A stretch of 6,319 nt of DNA, taken from NCBI GenBank assembly GCA_913031515.1, contig CAJWET010000097.1:1-6319 (forward strand), written 5' to 3'. The notes beneath the pieces are model-generated. The model did no database searches. It saw nothing but the letters and a program-made list of their open reading frames with translations, and was not told the DNA's origin. Positions 1 to 5,305 of the stretch are shown one piece after another. This DNA comes from an uncultured Acidimicrobiaceae bacterium (GTDB lineage: Bacteria > Actinomycetota > Acidimicrobiia > Acidimicrobiales > UBA8592). A program made the position numbers and the translations under genes. Each line of letters opens with the position of its first letter. The first letter of the stretch is position 1.

Positions 1-444
1 CAACGCATCGGCTTCGTTTTCCAGTTCCACTTTCTCATCAAGGAATTTACTGCCCGCGAAAACGTGGCCCTGCCCGCCCGCAAGGCTGGCAAGTCCCCCG
101 ACGAAGCTCTTGCCCGGGCCGATGCGCTCCTTGACGAGCTCGGTCTCGCAGACAAGGCAGACCGCTTCGCCAACAAACTCTCCGGAGGTGAGCAGCAGCG
201 GGTTTCTATCGCCCGTGCCTTTGTAAATAGGCCATTAATCCTTCTCGCTGATGAGCCGACTGGGAACCTTGACCCTGCTACTTCAGTCGGGATTATGCGG
301 CTGTTAGAAAGAATAAATGAGATCGGAACAACGGTTGTAATGGCGACTCATGATCGAGGGATCGTCGACACAATGCGGCGGAGAGTCATCGAACTAATTA
401 ACGGTGAAATTGTCCGCGATCAGGCTCGGGGTGTTTATGAGTAA
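1..444 (+). CDS. ftsE: Cell-division ABC transporter ATP-binding protein FtsE, 5'-truncated and possibly chimeric
   Basis: The reading frame is open from base 1, so the start and the Walker A region lie outside the window; 147 residues remain. Visible ABC motifs, numbered from the first codon, are the Q-loop glutamine (residue 8), the signature LSGGEQ (60-65), Walker B ILLADEP (80-86), the D-loop NLD (89-91) and the H-loop histidine (117). From about residue 95 onward (GIMRLLERIN, TTVVMATHD, RVIEL, RGVY) the protein matches actinobacterial FtsE, and ftsX follows after 15 bp. FtsE is the cytoplasmic ATPase that with FtsX controls cell-wall hydrolases at the division septum. The first 70 residues or so (VFQFHFLIKEFTARENVALP) instead resemble LolD/MacB-type lipoprotein-export ATPases and use GC-rich codons (about 67% GC over 61-180, about 45-50% after 300). 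The gene may therefore be a natural recombinant or an assembly chimera. The ABC ATPase call is secure; FtsE identity is secure for the C-terminal half only. Confidence 0.85.
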   Translation, partial: QRIGFVFQFHFLIKEFTARENVALPARKAGKSPDEALARADALLDELGLADKADRFANKLSGGEQQRVSIARAFVNRPLILLADEPTGNLDPATSVGIMRLLERINEIGTTVVMATHDRGIVDTMRRRVIELINGEIVRDQARGVYE

Positions 445-445
445 T

Positions 446-452
446 AAGGCGG
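446..452 (+). promoter_or_regulatory. Ribosome binding site of ftsX
   Basis: AAGGCGG lies 7 bases before the ATG at 460 and directly after the ftsE stop. It supports that start. An ATG five bases upstream (455) is followed at once by a stop codon and cannot be used. Confidence 0.6.
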
Positions 453-459
453 TCATGTA

Positions 460-1353
460 ATGCGGTTAGATTATATGGCGCGAGAAACGCTTCGGAATCT
501 TCGAAGGAACTTGACGCTTACTCTCGCATCGATTCTTACAGTCGCTGTCTCGTTGAGCCTTTTAGGGATAGCCCTTCTCCTTCAACGTGGTGTATCAAAT
601 GCTACTGACCGTTGGCAGGACGGGGTGGAATTCATCGTTTTTCTAGAACCCGAGATCACCGATAATCAACTCGGGTTAGTGCAAGAAGAAATTGAACGGT
701 CTGCAGCAATTGAGAGCTACAGGTATGTTGATCAAGAAGAGTCCTATAGGGAGTTTAATGAGGATTTTTTCCCAGAAAATCCTGAAATTACTCAGCTTGT
801 CACTCCAGATATAATCCCGCCCTCATATCGAATTGTTCCAAAACAATTGAGTGCTGAAGCGATTGAGATTGTTGCATCAGGATTTGAAACTAAACCCGGA
901 GTTAAGAAAGTTGTCCGAGCAACGGATGAAATCCAAAAAATTGAAAAAGCTACGGACGTTATTCGGTGGATCGTTCTCGGTGCGGGAGCAATCCTACTTG
1001 GAACGGGGCTTCTGCTCATTCTTAATACGATTCGTATGGCTATTTTTGCCCGTCGTAGGGAGATTGAGGTTATGAAACTCGTGGGTGCCTCGAACTCCTT
1101 TATTCTCGTTCCTTTTATGCTTGAGGGTACGTTTCAAGGACTTGTAGGGGCAACTCTGGGAACCGCTTCTGTTTATGGGGCCAATCGGGCTTTTGAAGAA
1201 TGGTTGGCAAGTGAAAATGTTTTGAATATTTTGCAGAGTTTTGCCGTTGGTAGCGGTGAAGTGTGGGGGATAGGTGCCTTGCTTTTTCTAATAGGGGGTC
1301 TAGTGGGTTCTATCGGATCTGCCATTGCCGCTTACCGTTTTCTTGACGTCTAG
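460..1353 (+). CDS. ftsX: Cell division protein FtsX (membrane subunit of the FtsEX ABC complex)
   Basis: This 297-residue protein has the full FtsX layout. A short cytoplasmic N-terminus (DYMARETLRNLRRN) leads to TM1 at about 18-42, an extracytoplasmic domain at about 43-167, TM2 at about 168-192, a cytoplasmic loop with RRREIEVMKLVGAS (198-211), and TM3 and TM4 at about 213-241 and 268-292. In characterised bacteria FtsX transmits FtsE ATP hydrolysis across the membrane to peptidoglycan hydrolases (RipC in mycobacteria) during septation; the extracytoplasmic domain is the contact site. Length is normal for the family and no key segment is missing. It sits 15 bp after ftsE and is surely cotranscribed with it. 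In many actinobacteria smpB comes next; here the next gene is on the opposite strand and its stop codon overlaps that of ftsX. The FtsX call is firm; the partner hydrolase is not visible in this window. Confidence 0.95.
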   Translation: MRLDYMARETLRNLRRNLTLTLASILTVAVSLSLLGIALLLQRGVSNATDRWQDGVEFIVFLEPEITDNQLGLVQEEIERSAAIESYRYVDQEESYREFNEDFFPENPEITQLVTPDIIPPSYRIVPKQLSAEAIEIVASGFETKPGVKKVVRATDEIQKIEKATDVIRWIVLGAGAILLGTGLLLILNTIRMAIFARRREIEVMKLVGASNSFILVPFMLEGTFQGLVGATLGTASVYGANRAFEEWLASENVLNILQSFAVGSGEVWGIGALLFLIGGLVGSIGSAIAAYRFLDV

Positions 1354-2573
1354 TCCTTTTCGTGCAGCCACCATTCCCTGCTTGCGACTCGTTTCCCGCG
1401 GCGCTGATTTTTGTCAAGGTTTAGGGCAAACTTTCTCAGGGGAGAATGCGCTAACCGAAGCCAGAGTCTATTCATAAATTTTGTGTAGTCACGAGTGAAC
1501 GGGCAAACGCGGATACAAACAGCGCAATCGGTATTGATTTTTGCCCAGTATGAGAAGCACCGTTCGCCATCGATAGTCCACTTCTTCACTCCAGAAATAT
1601 TTGAACGGTTGAACGTAACAAGGGAGGGTTCATCGTTTGGAATTGCACGACTAGGGCAAGCTTTCGAACAGGCATCACAAATCTCACACATTTCTTTTAC
1701 GCCAAAACTGATTGGGGCATCGTTGGTTAGAGGTAAATTAGTGAAAATTTTTCCGAATCGTACGCTGGAACCAAATTCTGGAGTTATTACAAGACCATGT
1801 TTGCCATATTCCCCTAGTCCAGCTTTCACAGCGTACGGTATTGCTAACGCCGTGTCATTCATCGATGGAATAGCTTGGTAACCAAGATTGCGGATGAATT
1901 GTGAAATTGTAAGTAAAACTAGAGCATCTTGGGAATAGCCCATTCCTGTTGCCGACCCAGATAATGCTGATGGGGCAGTATCTAAAAGTTCGGTATCCAT
2001 AGCTTGCCCGATGACAATTACATGCTGCATATTTTCTGGAATGGAATTTGCTTTTCCCCCAAGTGTCTCCATCGAGAAACGTTCGGTATAAGTCCAACGA
2101 TTGTCATATTCTGTTATCCCAATAAGGTCTGCGCCTACAGTCCGGGCAGCTTGTTTGATAATCGCTGAAGCTTCATTCGGTGACGAGAAAGCGACTATTG
2201 CATCCGACCCTTCTCGGAGCATTGATAATGGGTCAAGAAACCCATCACGTCTATCGTCGGATTCATGCATTTCAGCAAAAATGTCTGCAACATGCCATGT
2301 AGCATTTCTTAAAGCGTAGTCGTGTTGCCCGTACCCTTCTGCCTCTCGCCACCCAGTGAGCGGCCGCCTATGCGAATCGTAGAATTGTTCCGTATCGGAA
2401 GTCTTGAGTCTTGGGTCGTATTGTGATCTACAAAAAACATCATCTACTTGAGAGAAGCCTGTGAAGTTCTCTGTCACAATAAACCCAGCGCTATCATCAC
2501 TGTTGTCAGTGGCGCGAGTAACAACTTTGCGGCTTCGTTTTCGTTTTGCTTCGTCGTTTCGTGCTGTGTGCAT
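1350..2573 (-). CDS. Reductive dehalogenase-like (RdhA family) corrinoid/iron-sulfur protein, no TAT signal
   Basis: The 407-residue protein shows RdhA-type features throughout. An N-terminal block (GFIVTENFTGFSQVDDVF, 30-47) matches the family's conserved start. The middle has VGADLIGITEYDNRW (146-160) and GYSQDALVLL (212-221). AIPSMNDTALAIPYAVKAG (234-252) and GLVITPEFGSSVRFGKIF (260-277) follow. Two 4Fe-4S cluster motifs come last: C296-x2-C299-x2-C302-x3-C306-P, and C339-x10-C350-x2-C353-x3-C357-P. Known RdhAs use a base-off cobamide and two clusters to remove halogens reductively; Y213 is the likely counterpart of their catalytic tyrosine (inferred from position). The basic N-terminus (KRKRSRK) has no twin-arginine motif followed by a hydrophobic stretch, no rdhB membrane anchor lies next to it, and there is no fused oxidoreductase domain as in catabolic NpRdhA-type enzymes. 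It is therefore probably cytoplasmic, with an unknown electron donor and substrate. The QueG epoxyqueuosine reductase family is related but fits less well. No clear Shine-Dalgarno precedes the ATG. Family is well supported; true dehalogenation is not shown. Confidence 0.85.
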   Translation of the reverse strand: MHTARNDEAKRKRSRKVVTRATDNSDDSAGFIVTENFTGFSQVDDVFCRSQYDPRLKTSDTEQFYDSHRRPLTGWREAEGYGQHDYALRNATWHVADIFAEMHESDDRRDGFLDPLSMLREGSDAIVAFSSPNEASAIIKQAARTVGADLIGITEYDNRWTYTERFSMETLGGKANSIPENMQHVIVIGQAMDTELLDTAPSALSGSATGMGYSQDALVLLTISQFIRNLGYQAIPSMNDTALAIPYAVKAGLGEYGKHGLVITPEFGSSVRFGKIFTNLPLTNDAPISFGVKEMCEICDACSKACPSRAIPNDEPSLVTFNRSNISGVKKWTIDGERCFSYWAKINTDCAVCIRVCPFTRDYTKFMNRLWLRLAHSPLRKFALNLDKNQRRGKRVASREWWLHEKD

Positions 2574-2750
2574 AACTTAAAGGGCATTGTTTGAGCCAGT
2601 TATATCCTTGCATACAGTTTTGGAATAGGAAAGATCAACTATCGCGAGAAATGCGAATTTGAGGTGTTTCTCAAATTCGCTTCCCATTTCTTTTCGAAAG
2701 TAGGTGAATTTATATACCTTCATGGGTATCTATGTTGCAACTAGTGGGTC
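2574..2750. promoter_or_regulatory. Divergent intergenic promoter region between the RdhA-like gene and the threonine aldolase
   Basis: These 177 bp separate two genes that point away from each other, so promoters for both must lie here or the genes lack their own. On the minus strand TATAAC (plus bases 2599-2604) could be a -10 box about 25 bases before the RdhA-like start, but no convincing -35 box pairs with it. On the plus strand the AT-rich TATATA at 2711-2716 is the best -10-like string before the aldolase, also without a clear -35. The region is AT-rich and holds a strong inverted repeat at 2653-2680 and a weaker one (ATACC/GGTAT, 2714-2718 and 2725-2729). Assignments of individual boxes are tentative. 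Confidence 0.45.
2653..2680. repeat. Perfect 11-bp inverted repeat with 6-base spacer (operator or hairpin)
   Basis: GCGAATTTGAG at 2653-2663 and its exact reverse complement CTCAAATTCGC at 2670-2680 flank the spacer GTGTTT. A further six bases outside the arms (AGAAAT at 2647-2652 and ATTTCT at 2686-2691) could pair if a five-base bulge is allowed. It lies about 80 bp upstream of the RdhA-like start and 70 bp upstream of the aldolase start. A dimeric repressor or activator site fits this position best. A terminator is less likely because no gene reads into it from either side and no uninterrupted T-run follows. Confidence 0.75.
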
Positions 2751-3821
2751 ATGAACGAACATGCCGATAGGGTTTTTTGTATGCTTCCTGAACCGCCTGT
2801 ATCTACATTTGCTAGCGATAACGCATCAGGGGCATCTCCAGAGGTGCTCCAAGCGCTAGTTGAAGCGAACGATGGGTACAGCATTGCCTATGGTGATGAC
2901 CGATACACAAGTGAATTAAGGTCTGAAATCAACACGCTCTTTGGTCGGGAGGTCGCAACATTTCTTGCTTGGGGGGGAACAGGAGCAAACGTTGTGGGTT
3001 TGCAGGCCCTTATACGCCCTTGGCAGGGGATTATTTGTACTCAATCTTCTCATATCAATGTTGATGAATGTGGCGCCCCGGAACGTTTTTTGGGGAGCAA
3101 GTTAATTGATTTGCCAAGTCCCGATGGGAAGCTAACTGCTGAGCTTGTTCAAAAGCAACTAGGTGTTCTCGGTATTGTTCATCATGTTCAGCCAGGGGCT
3201 GTTTCTATAACACAGGCAACCGAATATGGCACAGTTTACTCTGTTGAAGAATTGAAAGAAATTATAGATACAGCACATCAAGGAGGACTCCGCGTTCATA
3301 TGGACGGGGCAAGAGTGGCAAATGCCGCTGTTTCACTCGGATGCGATGTTGCAGAATTCACAAGCGAAATTGGTGTGGACATTTTAAGTTTTGGTGGGAC
3401 GAAGAATGGCATGGTGTATGGCGAAGCCATTGTCGTTTTTGATCCTGAACTAGTAGGAGCAGTTGGGTATCTTCAAAAGCAATCAGCCCAACTGCCATCA
3501 AAGATGCGATATATCGCTGCTCAATTTTTGGCGATGTTAAAGGATGACCTATGGCTTGATCATGCTCGTCACGCAAATGCTATGGCGCAACTCCTTGCTG
3601 AAGGGGTTGCAGATATTCCTCAGGTCACTATTACCCAACCCACACAGGCAAATGCCGTCTTTGCAACACTTCCTGAAGAAGCTACTTCTACATTGCAGGC
3701 TTGGTCTCCTTTCTATACATGGGAAGGCGACAACGAGGTTCGATGGATGACAAGTTTTGCAACGCAAGTATCAGATGTTGAAGCGTTGATAGAGGGAGTA
3801 AGAGCCGTTTTAGGCAACTAA
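2751..3821 (+). CDS. Low-specificity L-threonine aldolase (PLP-dependent, fold type I)
   Basis: The 356-residue protein belongs to the threonine aldolase/beta-eliminating lyase family, which cleaves L-threonine or L-allo-threonine to glycine and acetaldehyde in the cytoplasm. Diagnostic segments are FASDNASGASPEVLQAL (19-35), the glycine-rich TGAN around 77-80 that contacts the cofactor phosphate, SSHINVDECGAPE (99-111) whose H101 should stack on the PLP ring, HMDGARVANA (183-192) with D185 for the pyridine nitrogen, and SFGGTKNGM (213-221) with K218 as the Schiff-base lysine. All expected cofactor residues are present and the length is typical. ATG 2751 is the longest start but has no good ribosome site; ATG 2781 (residue 11) has AGGG eight bases upstream and would put the conserved FASDN about nine residues from the N-terminus, so it may be the true start. 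The next gene follows after 2 bp, indicating an operon. Whether the enzyme prefers L- or D-substrates cannot be read from the sequence. Confidence 0.9.
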   Translation: MNEHADRVFCMLPEPPVSTFASDNASGASPEVLQALVEANDGYSIAYGDDRYTSELRSEINTLFGREVATFLAWGGTGANVVGLQALIRPWQGIICTQSSHINVDECGAPERFLGSKLIDLPSPDGKLTAELVQKQLGVLGIVHHVQPGAVSITQATEYGTVYSVEELKEIIDTAHQGGLRVHMDGARVANAAVSLGCDVAEFTSEIGVDILSFGGTKNGMVYGEAIVVFDPELVGAVGYLQKQSAQLPSKMRYIAAQFLAMLKDDLWLDHARHANAMAQLLAEGVADIPQVTITQPTQANAVFATLPEEATSTLQAWSPFYTWEGDNEVRWMTSFATQVSDVEALIEGVRAVLGN

Positions 3822-3823
3822 TT

Positions 3824-4543
3824 ATGGATACTGATTCGCTTTTGGAAGCATTTAAAATTTATGGTACGAGATTGTTCACTGTGGCTAATGATCACCCAAA
3901 TGCTGAAATTCACGCATGCCCTGGTTGGAATATGGACGACCTAGTGAGCCATGTGGGAAGTGTCTATGGGGCCGTTGAAGGAGTCATATCGGCAGATTCA
4001 ATGGATCGGCCGTCGGGTCCCTTCCCAATTCCACCTGACGACGGAGTTACCAATTGGGCCCGTAACAATTTCCAAAGTCTGATGGGGGTATTTTCAGATC
4101 GTGAACCAGAGCACCCAATATGGACTTGGGGGGAAGATCAAACAATCGGTTGGTTTCTTCGCAGGATGACCCATGAAACACTTGTGCATATGTGGGATGC
4201 GGAAACCGCAGCTGACGAACATATTTCGGTTGATGGAGATCTTGCAGCAGATGGAGTAAACGAGTTTATTGATGGGCCATTGCAATTCTCAATTAACCCA
4301 AATCGTGAATTCTCCTACCCAGATGGTTCCATCCATCTCCATAGAACTGATGGCGAAGGAGAATGGCTGCTCCAACCAACCTCCAATGGGCTTTCTGTCA
4401 CCTATGAGCATACAAAAGGGGATATTGCTGTTCGCGGGCCAGCTATGAACCTGCTCTTATACCTCTGGGGGCGCCATCCACAAGAACTCGAAACATTTGG
4501 TGCTGAGGAACTTGTGGTCCAGTGGGGTCAGCAAGCCCCGTAA
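3824..4543 (+). CDS. Mycothiol-dependent maleylpyruvate isomerase-family (DinB-fold) protein
   Basis: The 239-residue protein has the N-terminal metal-binding four-helix domain of the MDMPI/DinB superfamily. CPGWNMDDLVSHVG (32-45) supplies H43, and RRMTHETLVHMWDAE (113-127) supplies E118 and H122; this His/Glu/His set is the zinc site of the characterised mycothiol-dependent maleylpyruvate isomerase. Residues from about 140 on form a smaller C-terminal domain typical of the actinobacterial family members. Relatives use mycothiol in isomerisation or thiol-transfer reactions, but most are uncharacterised and no gentisate pathway genes are present here, so maleylpyruvate is not a safe substrate call. 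The gene starts 2 bp after the threonine aldolase stop and is probably translationally coupled to it; the aldolase's end supplies only a weak AGG ribosome site. It ends directly against the stop codon of the opposite-strand nitroreductase. Family assignment is firm; function is open. Confidence 0.85.
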   Translation: MDTDSLLEAFKIYGTRLFTVANDHPNAEIHACPGWNMDDLVSHVGSVYGAVEGVISADSMDRPSGPFPIPPDDGVTNWARNNFQSLMGVFSDREPEHPIWTWGEDQTIGWFLRRMTHETLVHMWDAETAADEHISVDGDLAADGVNEFIDGPLQFSINPNREFSYPDGSIHLHRTDGEGEWLLQPTSNGLSVTYEHTKGDIAVRGPAMNLLLYLWGRHPQELETFGAEELVVQWGQQAP

Positions 4544-5173
4544 CTATCCGTCAACTGCTGGGTAAGTTCGTAAGTCTCCCTGCCACTGATTGAAATGAGT
4601 GACCTCCTTGAAAGGGTCGCGTTTGAGCGGGCCGAATTTAGCATCAGGCCAACCCATGGGTATCATGCAACCGATATACACATCGTCAGGTATTGAAAGA
4701 GCTTCGCGGATCGCCGGTTCAGCGGAGCCTTGAAAAGTGGTAAAGACAGTTCCGAGACCCAAAGCTCTCGCGGCAATGACTAAATTTTGAGCTGCAGGGT
4801 ATATCGCCGACCATATAAATGATTCGCGGGGAGCTTGGTACGGGTATATTTTCTTACCACAAACAAATATCAGAACGGGGCAGTCCTTTAATGTCGAGAC
4901 GAGGTGCTCGGTGCCATCTAGCATTAGCCTGTGGGTTCGATCAGGACGGTCCATCTTGGCAACTCTGCTAGCCATAGCTTGCTCAATCGCATCGCCAATT
5001 TGTTTTCGTTTGGCTTCCTCAGTTACCACTAGGAAGTCACGTCCCTGTGAATTTCCAGGACTTGGGGCCCACGTTGCTGCTGTTATTACTTGCTCGACAA
5101 GAGCAGCATCGATGGGGTCCGGTTTCAGGTATCTGATTGCCCGACAGGTACTCATTGCTTCAAAAACATCCAC
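4544..5173 (-). CDS. Nitroreductase-family FMN-dependent oxidoreductase
   Basis: The 209-residue protein shows the nitroreductase fold from end to end. The N-terminal CRAIRYLKPDPI (10-21) carries the arginines that bind FMN phosphate, APSPGNSQGRDFLVV (36-50) is the usual A-P-S-x-x-N flavin loop, and AAQNLVIAARALGLGTVF (127-144) is the dimer-interface helix and GLGT turn. GCMIPMGWP (168-176) and RDPFKEVTHFNQW (185-197) form the conserved C-terminal end. Members reduce nitro groups, quinones, enones or other small molecules with NAD(P)H and act as homodimers in the cytoplasm; the substrate cannot be told from the sequence. The start is GTG at 5173, supported by GGAAGA five bases upstream; the next in-frame ATG (residue 7) would cut into the conserved N-terminus. 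The gene is transcribed alone, its stop touching that of the MDMPI-like gene, and it diverges from the membrane protein at 5306. Confidence 0.88.
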   Translation of the reverse strand: MDVFEAMSTCRAIRYLKPDPIDAALVEQVITAATWAPSPGNSQGRDFLVVTEEAKRKQIGDAIEQAMASRVAKMDRPDRTHRLMLDGTEHLVSTLKDCPVLIFVCGKKIYPYQAPRESFIWSAIYPAAQNLVIAARALGLGTVFTTFQGSAEPAIREALSIPDDVYIGCMIPMGWPDAKFGPLKRDPFKEVTHFNQWQGDLRTYPAVDG

Positions 5174-5178
5174 AGTTT

Positions 5179-5184
5179 TCTTCC
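5179..5184 (-). promoter_or_regulatory. Ribosome binding site that supports the GTG start of the nitroreductase
   Basis: Read on the minus strand, GGAAGA lies five bases before GTG 5173. This favours the GTG over the ATG six codons further in. Confidence 0.6.
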
Positions 5185-5202
5185 GATCTGCTTTTTAGGG
5201 TT

Positions 5203-5208
5203 ATCTTA
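5203..5208 (-). promoter_or_regulatory. Candidate -10 box of the nitroreductase promoter
   Basis: On the minus strand this reads TAAGAT, a TAnnnT match, and would give a leader of roughly 25 bases that contains the ribosome site. The hexamer 17 bases upstream (TGGGCG) is a poor -35, so the promoter may need an activator or be weak. Confidence 0.35.
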
Positions 5209-5212
5209 CTGC

Positions 5213-5222
5213 AAACATGTTT
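5213..5222. repeat. 10-bp palindrome AAACATGTTT in the divergent promoter region
   Basis: AAACATGTTT is its own reverse complement. It sits four bases from the candidate nitroreductase -10 box, inside the -35/-10 spacer on the minus strand, and about 85 bases before the start at 5306. That is a typical operator position for a dimeric repressor. A 10-bp palindrome can also arise by chance, and no regulator gene is visible in the window. Confidence 0.35.
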
Positions 5223-5295
5223 CTACGCCCAGACCGGAAGGCCTGTTTGTAATCGGTGGAAACCTGTGAAAGACTTTTTTTATCCCCTAATACGT

Positions 5296-5300
5296 AGGAG
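5296..5300 (+). promoter_or_regulatory. Ribosome binding site of the membrane-anchored protein
   Basis: AGGAG stands five bases before ATG 5306 and fixes that start. It is the strongest Shine-Dalgarno match in the window. The preceding TAATAC (5290-5295) resembles a -10 box but would place transcription initiation at or inside the ribosome site, so the promoter is more likely further upstream. Confidence 0.7.
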
Positions 5301-5305
5301 TCCCA

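Noticed and set aside
1495..1881. 128-codon plus-strand open frame inside the RdhA-like gene
   Set aside because: It is antisense to a clearly conserved protein, has no recognisable domain, and is explained by the codon pattern of the minus-strand gene.
1350..2573. Epoxyqueuosine reductase (QueG) instead of an RdhA-like protein
   Set aside because: The second cluster spacing C-x10-C-x2-C-x3-CP, the N-terminal VTENFTGFSQVDDVF block and the AIPSMNDTALAIPYA segment fit RdhA better, and the C-terminal HEAT-type region of QueG is absent.
2653..2691. Hairpin as a rho-independent terminator
   Set aside because: No gene is transcribed toward it, as both neighbours diverge from it, and the following bases (TTCCCATTTCTTTT) are not an uninterrupted T-run.
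2574..2750. Cobalamin riboswitch upstream of the RdhA-like gene
   Set aside because: The leader available from the candidate promoter is only about 25 bases, and no B12-box-like sequence was seen.
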